Shown: positions 1 to 7,265 of the stretch, one piece after another
How the letters are laid out: every line of letters begins with the position of its first letter
How positions within the stretch are numbered: the stretch's first letter is position 1
Notes under the pieces: model-generated
The model's database searches: none
What the model was told of the DNA's origin: nothing
The model's input: only the letters and a program-made list of their open reading frames with translations
Assembly (NCBI GenBank): GCA_944323945.1
Contig: CALUUL010000065.1
Coordinates: 1-8,538 of the forward strand
Direction of reading: 5' to 3'
DNA length: 8,538 nt
Source of the DNA: Candidatus Gastranaerophilales bacterium
GTDB taxonomy: Bacteria > Cyanobacteriota > Vampirovibrionia > Gastranaerophilales > Gastranaerophilaceae
Position numbers and translations under genes: made by a program

Positions 1-714
1 GGATGGGAGCTTGGATGTAGAATTGATGGTTGTCAGGCTGAATATGTTAGAGTTCCGTTTGCAGATACAGGTTTAACAAAAATTCCTGATAATGTTACAT
101 TTAAAAATGCACTATTTGTCGGAGATATATTGTCTAGCGGTTATTTTGGTGCAGAAATGTGTCAAATAAAAGATGGTGATATTGTAGCAGTTATTGGTTC
201 AGGTCCTGTAGGTTTATGTGCAATGCTTTCAGCAAAATTAATGGGTGCTTTGTCTGTTATTGTAATTGACATAAATGAAAATAGGTTAAAAGTTGCTGAA
301 AAAGAAGGTTTGGCAGATATTACTCTTAATCCTAAAAAAAATAATATTGAAGAAGAAATAAAAAAATTAACTAATAGTATTGGTGTAGATGCAGTTATTG
401 AAGCGGCAGGAACAAAAGATACTTTTGAAATGGCCTGGAAAATTGCACGCCCAAATGCCATTGTTGGTATTGTAGCTATGTATGACAGAAATATGGTTTT
501 ACCTTTACCTGATATGTATGGGAAAAATCTTACGTTTAAGACAGGCGGTGTTGATGCAATTCATTGTAAGGAGCTACTTAAACTTATCTCTGAACAAAAA
601 ATTTCTACTGATTTTCTTATTACACATGAGTTTGATTTAAAAGAAATTGAAACAGCATATTCACTGTTTCAATTCCATCAGAATGAATGTTTAAAAATTA
701 TGATTGTTCATTAA
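1..714 (+). CDS. Zinc-type medium-chain alcohol dehydrogenase, 5'-truncated by the window edge
   Basis: The frame is open from base 1, so the gene starts outside the window; 237 C-terminal residues remain of a family that usually has about 350. The visible part is the end of the catalytic GroES-like domain (fragment residues 1-40) followed by the NAD(P)-binding Rossmann domain. GSGPVG at residues 66-71 is the nucleotide-binding glycine motif. VIDINENRL at 88-96 places an Asp at the end of the second strand, which in this family favours NAD(H). The segment GDILSSGY (41-48) matches the stretch just before the Rossmann fold, and TGGVDA (181-186) and LITHEF (206-211) are typical of alcohol dehydrogenase C-termini. 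The catalytic Cys/His and structural zinc cysteines lie upstream and cannot be checked. The likely reaction is alcohol to aldehyde or ketone with NAD; the substrate is unknown. Its last 17 bp overlap the end of rph. Confidence 0.9.
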   Translation, partial: GWELGCRIDGCQAEYVRVPFADTGLTKIPDNVTFKNALFVGDILSSGYFGAEMCQIKDGDIVAVIGSGPVGLCAMLSAKLMGALSVIVIDINENRLKVAEKEGLADITLNPKKNNIEEEIKKLTNSIGVDAVIEAAGTKDTFEMAWKIARPNAIVGIVAMYDRNMVLPLPDMYGKNLTFKTGGVDAIHCKELLKLISEQKISTDFLITHEFDLKEIETAYSLFQFHQNECLKIMIVH

Positions 715-1417
715 TTTGGTATAATTTGATAATATTTTGTATTGCATTATTAGCAATGTTATAAATTTCATCAAGCTGAGATTTTTCAAACGGAGCACCT
801 TCTGCTGTAGTTTGAAATTCAATAATTTTACCTGATTTTGTCATAACAATATTGCTATCAACTTGTGCGTGTGAGTCTTCAGAATAATCTAAATCTAGTT
901 TTATTTCTCCATCAATAATTCCAACAGAAACTGCACCTATTGGTTCTATAATTGGATTTTCTGCTAATATACCTTGTTCTATAAGTTTATTTATAGCAAT
1001 ATTCATAGCAACAAATCCACCACATATAGAAGCACATCTTGTTCCACCATCAGCTTGTATTACATCTGCATCAATTGTAATGGTTCTATCGCCTAATTTT
1101 TCTAAATCAACGCAAGAACGAAGGCTTCTTCCAATTAGTCTCTGTATTTCTTGAGTTCTTCCTGAAATTTTTGTTCTTTCTCTTTGACATCTTGTATGTG
1201 TAGCAGATGGGAGTAGTGAATATTCTGCAGTTATCCATCCTCTTGGATCTGTTTTATCCATCCATCTTGGTTTACCTTCCTCAACAGAAGCCGTAACAAT
1301 AACTTTTGTATCATCAAACTCTATTAATACAGAGCCTAAAGCATGTTTTGTATAATCTTTTGATATTTTAATTGTTCTTAGTTCGTTATTTTTTCTATTA
1401 TTTAATCTTTCACTCAT
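698..1417 (-). CDS. rph: Ribonuclease PH
   Basis: A 239-residue protein, the usual full length for RNase PH (E. coli 238). RNase PH is a phosphate-dependent 3'-5' exonuclease that removes the last nucleotides from tRNA precursors and forms a ring-shaped hexamer in the cytoplasm. Family motifs run in order: DYTKHALGSVL (21-31), RGWITAEYSLLP (59-70), SGRTQEIQRLIGRSLR (85-100), QADGGTR with the phosphate-binding Arg127 (121-127), and the acidic active-site stretch LDYSEDSHAQVD (176-187) holding the metal-binding aspartates. The ATG start is preceded by AAAAAAGGG with about 6 nt spacing. The gene is divergent from metG and converges on the dehydrogenase, overlapping its end by 17 bp with no hairpin terminator between them. 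A tRNA-trimming enzyme beside MetRS and RF2 genes fits a translation neighbourhood, though no functional link follows from that. Confidence 0.96.
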   Translation of the reverse strand: MSERLNNRKNNELRTIKISKDYTKHALGSVLIEFDDTKVIVTASVEEGKPRWMDKTDPRGWITAEYSLLPSATHTRCQRERTKISGRTQEIQRLIGRSLRSCVDLEKLGDRTITIDADVIQADGGTRCASICGGFVAMNIAINKLIEQGILAENPIIEPIGAVSVGIIDGEIKLDLDYSEDSHAQVDSNIVMTKSGKIIEFQTTAEGAPFEKSQLDEIYNIANNAIQNIIKLYQINEQS

Positions 1418-1489
1418 ATATAGCCCTTTTTTATAAAATACCTTTGTGTTAAATTTATTTTATCATATTTGTTCAAAGGTGTATTTATT
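1418..1489. promoter_or_regulatory. Divergent intergenic region between rph and metG, candidate overlapping -10 elements
   Basis: This 72-bp gap must carry the starts for both rph (-) and metG (+) unless one is driven from within the other gene. TATCATA at 1461-1467 reads as TATCAT on the plus strand and TATGAT on the minus strand, each five of six matches to the sigma-70 -10 hexamer. A start site from the plus element would leave a short leader ending at the metG ribosome site. No good -35 hexamer stands at 16-18 bp on either strand, so the assignment is weak. Confidence 0.3.
1475..1481 (+). promoter_or_regulatory. Ribosome binding site that fixes the metG start
   Basis: AAAGGTG lies 8 nt before the ATG at 1490, an ideal spacing. 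An in-frame TTG at 1469 would extend the protein by 7 residues but would put this site inside the coding region, so the ATG is preferred. Confidence 0.75.
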
Positions 1490-3061
1490 ATGCAAGAAAA
1501 ATTTTATTTAACAACAGCTATTGATTATGTTAATGGTGCTCCACACATAGGACACGCTTATGAAAAAATATTATCTGATGTAATAATCAGACATAAAAGA
1601 CAAATTGTTGATAATGCCTATATGCTTACAGGTACAGATGAACATGGTGTTAAAATTCAAAAAACTGCAGCGACAAAAGGTATAACACCGAAAGAATTAT
1701 GTGACGAAAACTTTTCAAAATTTGAACAAGCTTGGAAAGAATTGGAAATAAGTTATGATCAAATTATCAGAACAACTGATGAACAGCACAGAAAAGTAGT
1801 TGGACAAATATTTAAAAAACTTTTAGAAAAAGGCGATATATATAAACATTCATATACTGGCTTATATTGCAGTGGTTGTGAAGCTTTTCTAAATCCAAAA
1901 GATTTAACTGAAGAAGGGTTGTGCCCTGATCACTTAAAAAAACCGGAAGAAGTTACAGAAGAAAATTACTTCTTTAAATTAACAAAATATAAAGATAAAA
2001 TTGCAGAATATATTAAATCTCACACTGATTTTATCCAACCTGTAATTAGAGTTAATGAAATATTAAATCAATTAGAAAATATTGAAGATATATCAGTTTC
2101 TAGAACAAAATCTTCTGTTCAATGGGGAATTGGTGTTCCTGATGATGAAACACAAACAATTTATGTTTGGATAGATGCTTTATCTAATTACATTACTGCT
2201 ATAGGCTATGACATTGAAAATCCTTCTGATAAATTTAAAACATTATGGCCTGCAGACGTTCATGTTATTGGTAAAGATATTATAAAATTTCATTCAATAT
2301 ATTGGATAGCTATTTTAATGGCACTTGATTTACCTTTACCTAAATCAATATTTGCACATGGCTGGATTACTATTGATCAATCAAAAATGAGTAAATCTTT
2401 AGGAAATGTTATAGCCCCTCATGATGTTTTAGTTTCGTTTAATTTAGAAAAGCCTGATGCATTCAGATATTATATGGCATCTGCTGCTTTAACAGGTAAA
2501 GATGGTAATTACTCCGATGAAGATTTTAAAGAAAAAGTTAATGCAGATTTAGCTAATAATATTGGTAATCTTTTAAACAGATCTCTAAATATGCTTGTAA
2601 AATATTTTGATGGAGAAATAAAACCTGAATTTGTTTCCGATATAAATGATAAAATTGCTGTTTTAGCTTCAAATACAAAATGTCAAATCATAGAGTGTTT
2701 TAATAAATTTGAAGTGGCAGAAGCAGCAAATTTGATTGTTTCTTTTGCAGATAGCGTAAACAAGTATGTAACTGAAAATGCACCTTGGACTCTTGCAAAA
2801 GACGGTAAAATGCTTGAATGTGGTAAGGTTTTATATAATGTACTTGAGGCAATGCGTCATATTGCAATTTTGTTGTATCCATATTGTCCTAATATTTCAC
2901 AAGATATATTAATTCAACTAAATGAAAAAATAGATTTTAAGTATGATAATCTTATATGGGGTGGCTTAAAACCAGCAAAAATTACAAAAAAGGAAAGTAT
3001 TAAACCTGTTTTTTTACGTTTAGATTCTGAGTTTGCTATAGATAAGAAAAAAGGTAAATAA
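1490..3061 (+). CDS. metG: Methionyl-tRNA synthetase, short form
   Basis: A class I aminoacyl-tRNA synthetase of 523 residues that charges tRNA-Met using ATP. The HIGH-type signature is PHIGHAY (18-24) and the KMSKS loop is KMSKSLGN (299-306). The connective-peptide knuckle has one zinc site, Cys127, Cys130, Cys145 and His148, the arrangement known from Thermus MetRS, rather than the two-zinc type of E. coli. YVWIDALSNY (225-234) is part of the methionine pocket, and an alpha-helical anticodon-binding domain follows from about 350. The protein stops soon after this domain, so the C-terminal EMAPII-like tRNA-binding extension of many bacterial MetRS proteins is absent. The start is the ATG with AAAGGTG 8 nt upstream; the in-frame TTG at 1469 is rejected. 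prfB begins 3 nt after the stop, so the two are probably co-transcribed and translationally coupled. Confidence 0.97.
   Translation: MQEKFYLTTAIDYVNGAPHIGHAYEKILSDVIIRHKRQIVDNAYMLTGTDEHGVKIQKTAATKGITPKELCDENFSKFEQAWKELEISYDQIIRTTDEQHRKVVGQIFKKLLEKGDIYKHSYTGLYCSGCEAFLNPKDLTEEGLCPDHLKKPEEVTEENYFFKLTKYKDKIAEYIKSHTDFIQPVIRVNEILNQLENIEDISVSRTKSSVQWGIGVPDDETQTIYVWIDALSNYITAIGYDIENPSDKFKTLWPADVHVIGKDIIKFHSIYWIAILMALDLPLPKSIFAHGWITIDQSKMSKSLGNVIAPHDVLVSFNLEKPDAFRYYMASAALTGKDGNYSDEDFKEKVNADLANNIGNLLNRSLNMLVKYFDGEIKPEFVSDINDKIAVLASNTKCQIIECFNKFEVAEAANLIVSFADSVNKYVTENAPWTLAKDGKMLECGKVLYNVLEAMRHIAILLYPYCPNISQDILIQLNEKIDFKYDNLIWGGLKPAKITKKESIKPVFLRLDSEFAIDKKKGK
3050..3054 (+). promoter_or_regulatory. Ribosome binding site for prfB, inside the metG end
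   Basis: AAAGG, within an A-rich run, lies 10 nt before the TTG at 3065 and inside the last codons of metG. No comparable site precedes the later in-frame ATG at 3110, which supports the TTG start and coupling to metG translation. Confidence 0.5.
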
Positions 3062-3064
3062 GCA

Positions 3065-4174
3065 TTGATTTATGTAGAAATAAAACAAGCCTATACACCC
3101 GTAAAATCAATGTTTGAAAAAGCATTGAAAGTATTTAATATAGAGTCTCTTAAAAATTCAATAATCCAAAATGAAACTAAATTGCAACAGAGTGATGTTT
3201 GGTCAAATCCTGAAATTTCTTCAAAAATATCTCAAGAAATAAAAGAGGATAAAGATAATCTTGATAAAATAGAAAGATGGAAGACTTTAGTTAGTGATAT
3301 TGATACACTTTTTGAATTGTATGAAGAGACGAAAGAGGATTCTATTCTTGTTGAAGTTGATAAGACAATAAAAATATTAAAGTCAGAATTAGAAACTTGG
3401 GAAATAGAGTCAACGTTAAGTGGTGAATATGATAAATCAGATGCGATTATAACTATCAACGCTGGAGCAGGGGGAACAGATGCACAAGACTGGGCTCAAA
3501 TGCTTTTAAGAATGTATATGCGTTGGGCAGAAAATAAACATTGGAAAGTTGAAATGATTGAGCATTCAGATGGCGAAGAAGCAGGAATAAAATCTGCTAC
3601 TATAAAGGTTATCGGTAAATATGCTTACGGGCTTGCAAAAGCTGAAAAAGGCGTACACCGATTAGTTAGAATTTCACCATTTAATGCAAATGGGAAAAGA
3701 CAAACAAGTTTTGCAAGTTTAGAAGTATCACCAGTAATTGAAGATTTCAGCAAAAAAATTGTTATTCCACAGGAAGATATAGTTGTAGATACAATGCGTT
3801 CTGGTGGTGCAGGTGGACAAAATGTAAATAAAGTTGAAACTGCAGTAAGAATTTTGCATAAACCAACTGGTATTGTTGTAAGGTGCCAGCAGCAACGTTC
3901 ACAGCTTCAAAATAAAGAAACTGCTATGCAAATTCTTGCTTCAAAGTTGCTAGCTATAAAACAAGCTGAACATGAGAAAAAACTAATGAAATTAAAAGGT
4001 CAGAACGTTGATATAAACTTTGGCTCACAAATTCGTTCATATGTTTTTCATCCATATAAAATGGTAAAAGACCACAGAACTAACTATGAAGTCAGTAATG
4101 TAGAAGCGGTTATGGACGGGGATATTGATGGTTTTATTGAAGCATTTTTAAAACAAGGTATAAAAATAGAATAA
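3065..4174 (+). CDS. prfB: Peptide chain release factor 2 (RF2), frameshift-free, TTG start
   Basis: RF2 recognises UAA and UGA in the ribosomal A site and triggers peptide release. The stop-recognition tripeptide is SPF (204-206), which separates RF2 from RF1 (PxT). The peptidyl-transferase motif GGQ is at 250-252 within [11 protein letters not shown], the same position as in E. coli RF2. Length is 369 residues against 365 in E. coli. In many bacteria prfB is split by an in-frame TGA near codon 26 that needs a +1 frameshift; here the equivalent stretch (residues 23-27, VFNIE) reads straight through, with no TGA, no CTTTGA slip site and no internal SD-like spur. The TTG start is preferred over the ATG at 3110 because the N-terminus then matches the family length and an AAAGG precedes it. 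It lies 3 nt after metG, so coupled expression is likely. The last residues are followed by AT-only symmetry but no clear terminator. Confidence 0.95.
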   Translation: MIYVEIKQAYTPVKSMFEKALKVFNIESLKNSIIQNETKLQQSDVWSNPEISSKISQEIKEDKDNLDKIERWKTLVSDIDTLFELYEETKEDSILVEVDKTIKILKSELETWEIESTLSGEYDKSDAIITINAGAGGTDAQDWAQMLLRMYMRWAENKHWKVEMIEHSDGEEAGIKSATIKVIGKYAYGLAKAEKGVHRLVRISPFNANGKRQTSFASLEVSPVIEDFSKKIVIPQEDIVVDTMRSGGAGGQNVNKVETAVRILHKPTGIVVRCQQQRSQLQNKETAMQILASKLLAIKQAEHEKKLMKLKGQNVDINFGSQIRSYVFHPYKMVKDHRTNYEVSNVEAVMDGDIDGFIEAFLKQGIKIE

Positions 4175-4178
4175 AAAT

Positions 4179-4206
4179 TTTATATTTTTGATATCATAGA
4201 CATAAT
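4179..4206 (+). promoter_or_regulatory. Candidate promoter for the transporter gene
   Basis: In the 88-bp gap after prfB, TTTATA (4179-4184) and CATAAT (4201-4206) stand 16 bp apart. They match the sigma-70 hexamers in four and five of six positions. In such AT-rich DNA this is only suggestive; read-through from prfB is the alternative. Confidence 0.25.
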
Positions 4207-4262
4207 GTAACAATACATTTATTTTTATATTATTGACACTAGATTAAATAGAAAGGTAGCGT

Positions 4263-5588
4263 ATGGAACAATTTTATGCTTTAGTTCAAAGCCACGCAGT
4301 AGTTATATCAGCTGTGGTTTTGGTGCTTGCATATGTATTTATTGCTCTTGAAAAAATACCCAAAGTTACAATTGCTCTTCTAGGTGCAGCTGTAGTTGTT
4401 TTTTCAGGATTAGTAAGTCAAGAAAAAATAGCTGAAACAGGTTTAAATGAATTTTATTTTATTAATTTTGTTGATTTTAATGTAATCTTCTTACTTGTTT
4501 CAATGATGATTATTGTTAATATTACAACAAGATGTGGTGTATTTAAGTGGATAGCTATCGAGCTTTTGAAGATGACAAAAGGAAAGCCATTAATGGTTCT
4601 AATTACATTGGCTTTTTTAACAGCAATTTTATCTGCTTTTCTTGATAATGTAACAACTGTCATTTTAATTATGCCTATAACATTCGTTGTTGCTAAACAA
4701 TTGGATATCAATCCGGTTCCATTATTAATAACAGAAATTTTTGCATCCAATATTGGTGGAACAGCAACACTAATTGGTGATCCACCTAATATTATTATTG
4801 GTAGTGCAGCCGGTTTTTCTTTCATGGATTTCATTAAAGAGTTAACAGTAATTTGTATTATAATTATGGCTGCCGTGGTTGCATTTTTATATCTATGTTT
4901 TAGAAAACAATTAGTGACTACAGAAGAAAAAATGGCTAGTATTCAAAAAATTGATAACTCCAAAACAATTACAGATTATTCTCTTTTAAGAAGAAGTTTG
5001 ATTGTATTAGGTTTGGTAATATTAGGTTTTTTGACGCACGATATAACTCATATAGCAACTTGTATAATTGCATTTATTGGTGCAAGTATATTACTCTTAT
5101 TTGAAAATCCGGAAGAAACATTTAAAGAAGTTGAATGGAATACTATATTCTTTTTCATTGGTTTATTCATAATAATTGGCGGATTTGAAGCTGCAGGTGG
5201 AATTAAATTAATGGCAGATTGGTTGTTAAAAGTAACCGCAGGTTCACAACAAATTGCATCTTATGTAATTCTTTGGGCATCTGGTATTTTATCAGGTATC
5301 ATTGATAATATTCCATATACAGCTACAATGGCCCCTATGATTCATGAAATTGAGCTAGAAAAAGGAAGAGATTTTGTTCTTCCTATGTGGTGGTGTCTAG
5401 CTTTGGGTGCTTGTTTAGGTGGAAACCTAACAATTATTGGTGCTGCAGCTAATGTTATTGTTTCTGAAAATTCAGCAAAACACGGACATGTAATTAAATT
5501 CTTAGAATTTATGAAATATGGCGGTGTTGTTGTATTTATATCATTAACGTTGTCTTCATTGTATATTTGGGTAAGACATTTTATTTAA
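4263..5588 (+). CDS. ArsB/NhaD-superfamily (ion transporter) inner-membrane permease
   Basis: A 441-residue, strongly hydrophobic protein with about 11-12 predicted membrane segments. It shows the internal two-fold repeat typical of the ArsB/NhaD/SLC13 group. First half: SAFLDNVTTVILIMP (124-138), then SNIGGTATLIGDPPNIIIG (162-180). Second half: SGIIDNIPYTATMAP (344-358), then ACLGGNLTIIGAAANVIV (383-400). The paired FLDN/IIDN and GGTATLIG/GGNLTIIG segments are the re-entrant hairpins that line the substrate and cation site. Family members move arsenite, Na+/H+ or organic anions, and the closest-looking motifs are those of the P-protein/YbiR branch (transporter class 2.A.45). No arsR, arsC or organic-acid genes adjoin it, so the substrate is not assignable. 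The start has AAAGG 6 nt upstream of the ATG. A strong bidirectional terminator follows 12 nt after the stop. Confidence 0.88.
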   Translation: MEQFYALVQSHAVVISAVVLVLAYVFIALEKIPKVTIALLGAAVVVFSGLVSQEKIAETGLNEFYFINFVDFNVIFLLVSMMIIVNITTRCGVFKWIAIELLKMTKGKPLMVLITLAFLTAILSAFLDNVTTVILIMPITFVVAKQLDINPVPLLITEIFASNIGGTATLIGDPPNIIIGSAAGFSFMDFIKELTVICIIIMAAVVAFLYLCFRKQLVTTEEKMASIQKIDNSKTITDYSLLRRSLIVLGLVILGFLTHDITHIATCIIAFIGASILLLFENPEETFKEVEWNTIFFFIGLFIIIGGFEAAGGIKLMADWLLKVTAGSQQIASYVILWASGILSGIIDNIPYTATMAPMIHEIELEKGRDFVLPMWWCLALGACLGGNLTIIGAAANVIVSENSAKHGHVIKFLEFMKYGGVVVFISLTLSSLYIWVRHFI

Positions 5589-5600
5589 TAATATTCAAGT

Positions 5601-5639
5601 AAAAAGAAGAAGCAGTTTTTAGCTGTTTCTTCTTTTTTT
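5601..5639. terminator. Bidirectional rho-independent terminator between the transporter and lptA
   Basis: A 15-bp stem pairs 5601-5615 (AAAAAGAAGAAGCAG) with 5623-5637, with one G-U pair and a 7-nt loop, and runs into T residues to 5639. The A tract on the left side gives a T tract on the minus strand, so the same hairpin can end the transporter transcript (stop at 5588) and the convergent lptCA transcript (stop at 5650). Confidence 0.85.
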
Positions 5640-5649
5640 AATAATGTTT

Positions 5650-6600
5650 TTAATTTCCTATATTTGGAATTATTGATTTAACATTTCCTTCTGCTTTAAA
5701 GTCTTTTGGGTTCATAGTTATAGTTATTCTGTCCGCTTCTATAGTTCGTCCTTTTGTTTCAATTTTTGAACGACCAACAAATACTGCTTCATTGAGCTTC
5801 TTTGTTACTTTATCAGCAAATACATTTACTTTTGGACCTGTTGCAAGGTAATCTTCGTATTTAATTTTTGTAGATCCTGAAGCGCTTACAATATTCGCCT
5901 TTTTATCATATGACTGATAATCTGACCATACTTCAATTCTTTTGTTATCTTCAGTTGTAATATCAGTATAAACATTTCCTCTAGCAACTGCTTCTTCTAA
6001 TATATTGTCATAAGAAAGCTTATTTGCATTTATTTTACTTTTACCTTGTTTTAGCATTGCAGTACCGATTAAATCTATTTTTTTTACATCGTTTTTATCA
6101 GTAAGATTTACATAGGCTTCAGATGAAAAAGTTTCAATATCTTTATATAATATGTTAACATTTCCAAATGCCTTCATTGTGTTAGTTGCTTTGTTATATT
6201 CTTGTCTGTCAGCTGTAACAATAACAACGGGTCTATCTTTTTCTGTTATAGAAGATATTGTATTTCCTTTTGCTGAAAGAACTTTATTTAGTAATGACAT
6301 TTCAAGAATTTGAGCTTTTATTTCATGTTTCTTTCCATCTTTTAGTTGATATGAGTATGCATTTTCTTTAAACTCAACTTTATTTACTTTATTATTTTTT
6401 GGATCAACTTCAACGACAGCCCTTGGACTTAAAACATTTACATCGCCTGTTTTAACTTTTACATTCCCTTCTAAATAAATTTTTTTATCACTGTCTTTAA
6501 ATTCTTGTTTATCTGATTCTACTGTTAATGAAGCAGCATTGCTGATTCCTGAAGTTATAAACATTGCAATTAAAATTGAATTTATAATTTTTCTTTTCAT
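5650..6600 (-). CDS. lptA: LptA/OstA-like periplasmic LPS transport protein, extended
   Basis: A 316-residue secreted protein of the LptA/OstA beta-jellyroll family, which forms the periplasmic bridge carrying LPS from LptC to LptD. A signal peptide covers residues 1-22: basic MKRK, a hydrophobic stretch, then SNA before ASLT. The mature part shows repeated turn motifs ending in GNV: YLEGNV (42-47), AFGNV (144-148), ARGNV (206-210), ASGS (240-243) and AEGNV (303-307). Typical LptA strands such as ADRQEYNKATNTMKAFGNV (130-148) lie between. At 316 residues it is far longer than E. coli LptA (185), so it probably holds two OstA units, about 28-115 and 126-307. The ATG at 6600 is chosen over the upstream ATG at 6645 because it begins the signal peptide directly and has an AGG 6 nt upstream; the earlier start would overlap lptC. 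It begins 13 nt after the lptC stop, so the two form an operon. It ends before the bidirectional terminator. Confidence 0.85.
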   Translation of the reverse strand: MKRKIINSILIAMFITSGISNAASLTVESDKQEFKDSDKKIYLEGNVKVKTGDVNVLSPRAVVEVDPKNNKVNKVEFKENAYSYQLKDGKKHEIKAQILEMSLLNKVLSAKGNTISSITEKDRPVVIVTADRQEYNKATNTMKAFGNVNILYKDIETFSSEAYVNLTDKNDVKKIDLIGTAMLKQGKSKINANKLSYDNILEEAVARGNVYTDITTEDNKRIEVWSDYQSYDKKANIVSASGSTKIKYEDYLATGPKVNVFADKVTKKLNEAVFVGRSKIETKGRTIEADRITITMNPKDFKAEGNVKSIIPNIGN

Positions 6601-6613
6601 ACCTTGCCTATCT

Positions 6614-7192
6614 TTACATATAAAACTGAGTTTTAGTTCTTCCAACTATATGAAAATCAGAATAATTACCGTCTAAAACCGCTTTGTTTCCAATAATAAC
6701 AGCTTCTCCCGGCTTTTCTATTCTAACATTACCTTCTGCAATGATATCTTCATCTTTACCGGAATAAGTTAGTCTTTCAGTACCAATGTTTGTACCATCT
6801 TTATACACTAAAAGTACATTATCATATAAAATAATTTGTTTTTTTGTTGCATTATATGTACCTTTATCCGCTTTGAAGCTTGCTTTGACTTTATCTTCAT
6901 CATAAAAGTTTCCTATCAAATTTTCTAAGAGTACAACATTATCAGAATCAGTATACATACCTGTATCAGCATATAATTCCCACAACTTTAGTCCGTCTTT
7001 TGTCTCTGTAACAAGCAGATTTTCTATATTAGCTTCTTTATTTTTGTAAGTTTGATCAACAAGTTTGTTTTTAAACGATTTTGTAATCATTTCTGCATAA
7101 ATAAATGACCATAAGCAACCTATAAAAATAATTGCAAACAATAAAAAATATGCTATATTTTTTTTACTTTTAAACATACTTTTATCCATCAT
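6614..7192 (-). CDS. lptC: LptC-like LPS export protein, membrane-anchored
   Basis: A 192-residue bitopic protein. Residues 14-31 form a single N-terminal membrane helix after a short basic stretch (KSKK), and the rest is a periplasmic beta-jellyroll. Family marks are DGLKLWELYADTGMY (66-80), where the Trp-Glu-Leu-Ala core is characteristic, VVLLENLIGNFYD (86-98), ADKGTYN (108-114) and LYDNVLLVYKDG (122-133). LptC receives LPS from the LptB2FG ABC transporter and passes it to LptA, whose gene follows 13 nt downstream. The start is uncertain: ATG codons at 7192 and 7189 have no clear ribosome site, while the ATG at 7177 (residue 6) has GGA 7 nt upstream, and all keep the membrane anchor. Genes for LptB, LptF, LptG and KdsC, which often adjoin this pair, are not visible. 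Confidence 0.85.
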   Translation of the reverse strand: MMDKSMFKSKKNIAYFLLFAIIFIGCLWSFIYAEMITKSFKNKLVDQTYKNKEANIENLLVTETKDGLKLWELYADTGMYTDSDNVVLLENLIGNFYDEDKVKASFKADKGTYNATKKQIILYDNVLLVYKDGTNIGTERLTYSGKDEDIIAEGNVRIEKPGEAVIIGNKAVLDGNYSDFHIVGRTKTQFYM

Positions 7193-7199
7193 ATTTTAA

Positions 7200-7240
7200 T
7201 AATTATCATATAATTAGAAATAAAATGCAATTGTATACAA
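7200..7240. promoter_or_regulatory. Divergent lptC / iron-sulfur gene promoter region with two palindromes
   Basis: TATAAT at 7209-7214 is a perfect -10 hexamer on the plus strand, and TATGAT (minus strand, 7206-7211) is a five-of-six match for lptC; neither has a good -35. Both lie in an inverted repeat, TAATTAT (7200-7206) and ATAATTA (7210-7216), with a 3-nt centre. A second perfect palindrome, TTGTATACAA (7231-7240), lies between this -10 and the plus-strand gene. These are candidate operators, but the base composition makes chance palindromes common. Confidence 0.35.
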
Positions 7241-7265
7241 ATTTATTTTGTTGGATAATTTTATT

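Noticed and set aside
162..461. 99-residue open frame on the minus strand inside the dehydrogenase gene
   Set aside because: It is antisense to a clear Rossmann domain and has no recognisable motif of its own.
1469..1489. TTG at 1469 as the metG start
   Set aside because: The AAAGGTG ribosome site lies downstream of it, 8 nt before the ATG at 1490.
2700..2882. 60-residue minus-strand open frame inside metG
   Set aside because: It lies wholly within the conserved MetRS anticodon-binding domain and has no supporting motif or ribosome site.
3232..3459. 75-residue minus-strand open frame inside prfB
   Set aside because: It is antisense to the RF2 N-terminal domain and is Ser/Ile-rich low-complexity sequence.
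4162..4189. AT-only hairpin at the end of prfB as a terminator
   Set aside because: AAAAATA and TATTTTT can pair, but the stem has no G-C pair and such matches are expected in this composition.
4233..4238. Perfect -35 hexamer TTGACA upstream of the transporter
   Set aside because: The start codon is only 24 nt downstream; a -10 at 16-18 bp would fall on the ribosome site and no suitable hexamer is there.
4454..4834. 126-residue open frame on the minus strand inside the transporter gene
   Set aside because: It is a shadow of the membrane-protein reading frame, with low-complexity Ile/Thr/Ser content and no family motif.
4263..5588. Arsenite efflux (arsB) as a firm call
   Set aside because: The fold matches the wider ArsB/NhaD group, but no arsenic-resistance neighbours are present and the motifs look closer to the P-protein/YbiR branch.
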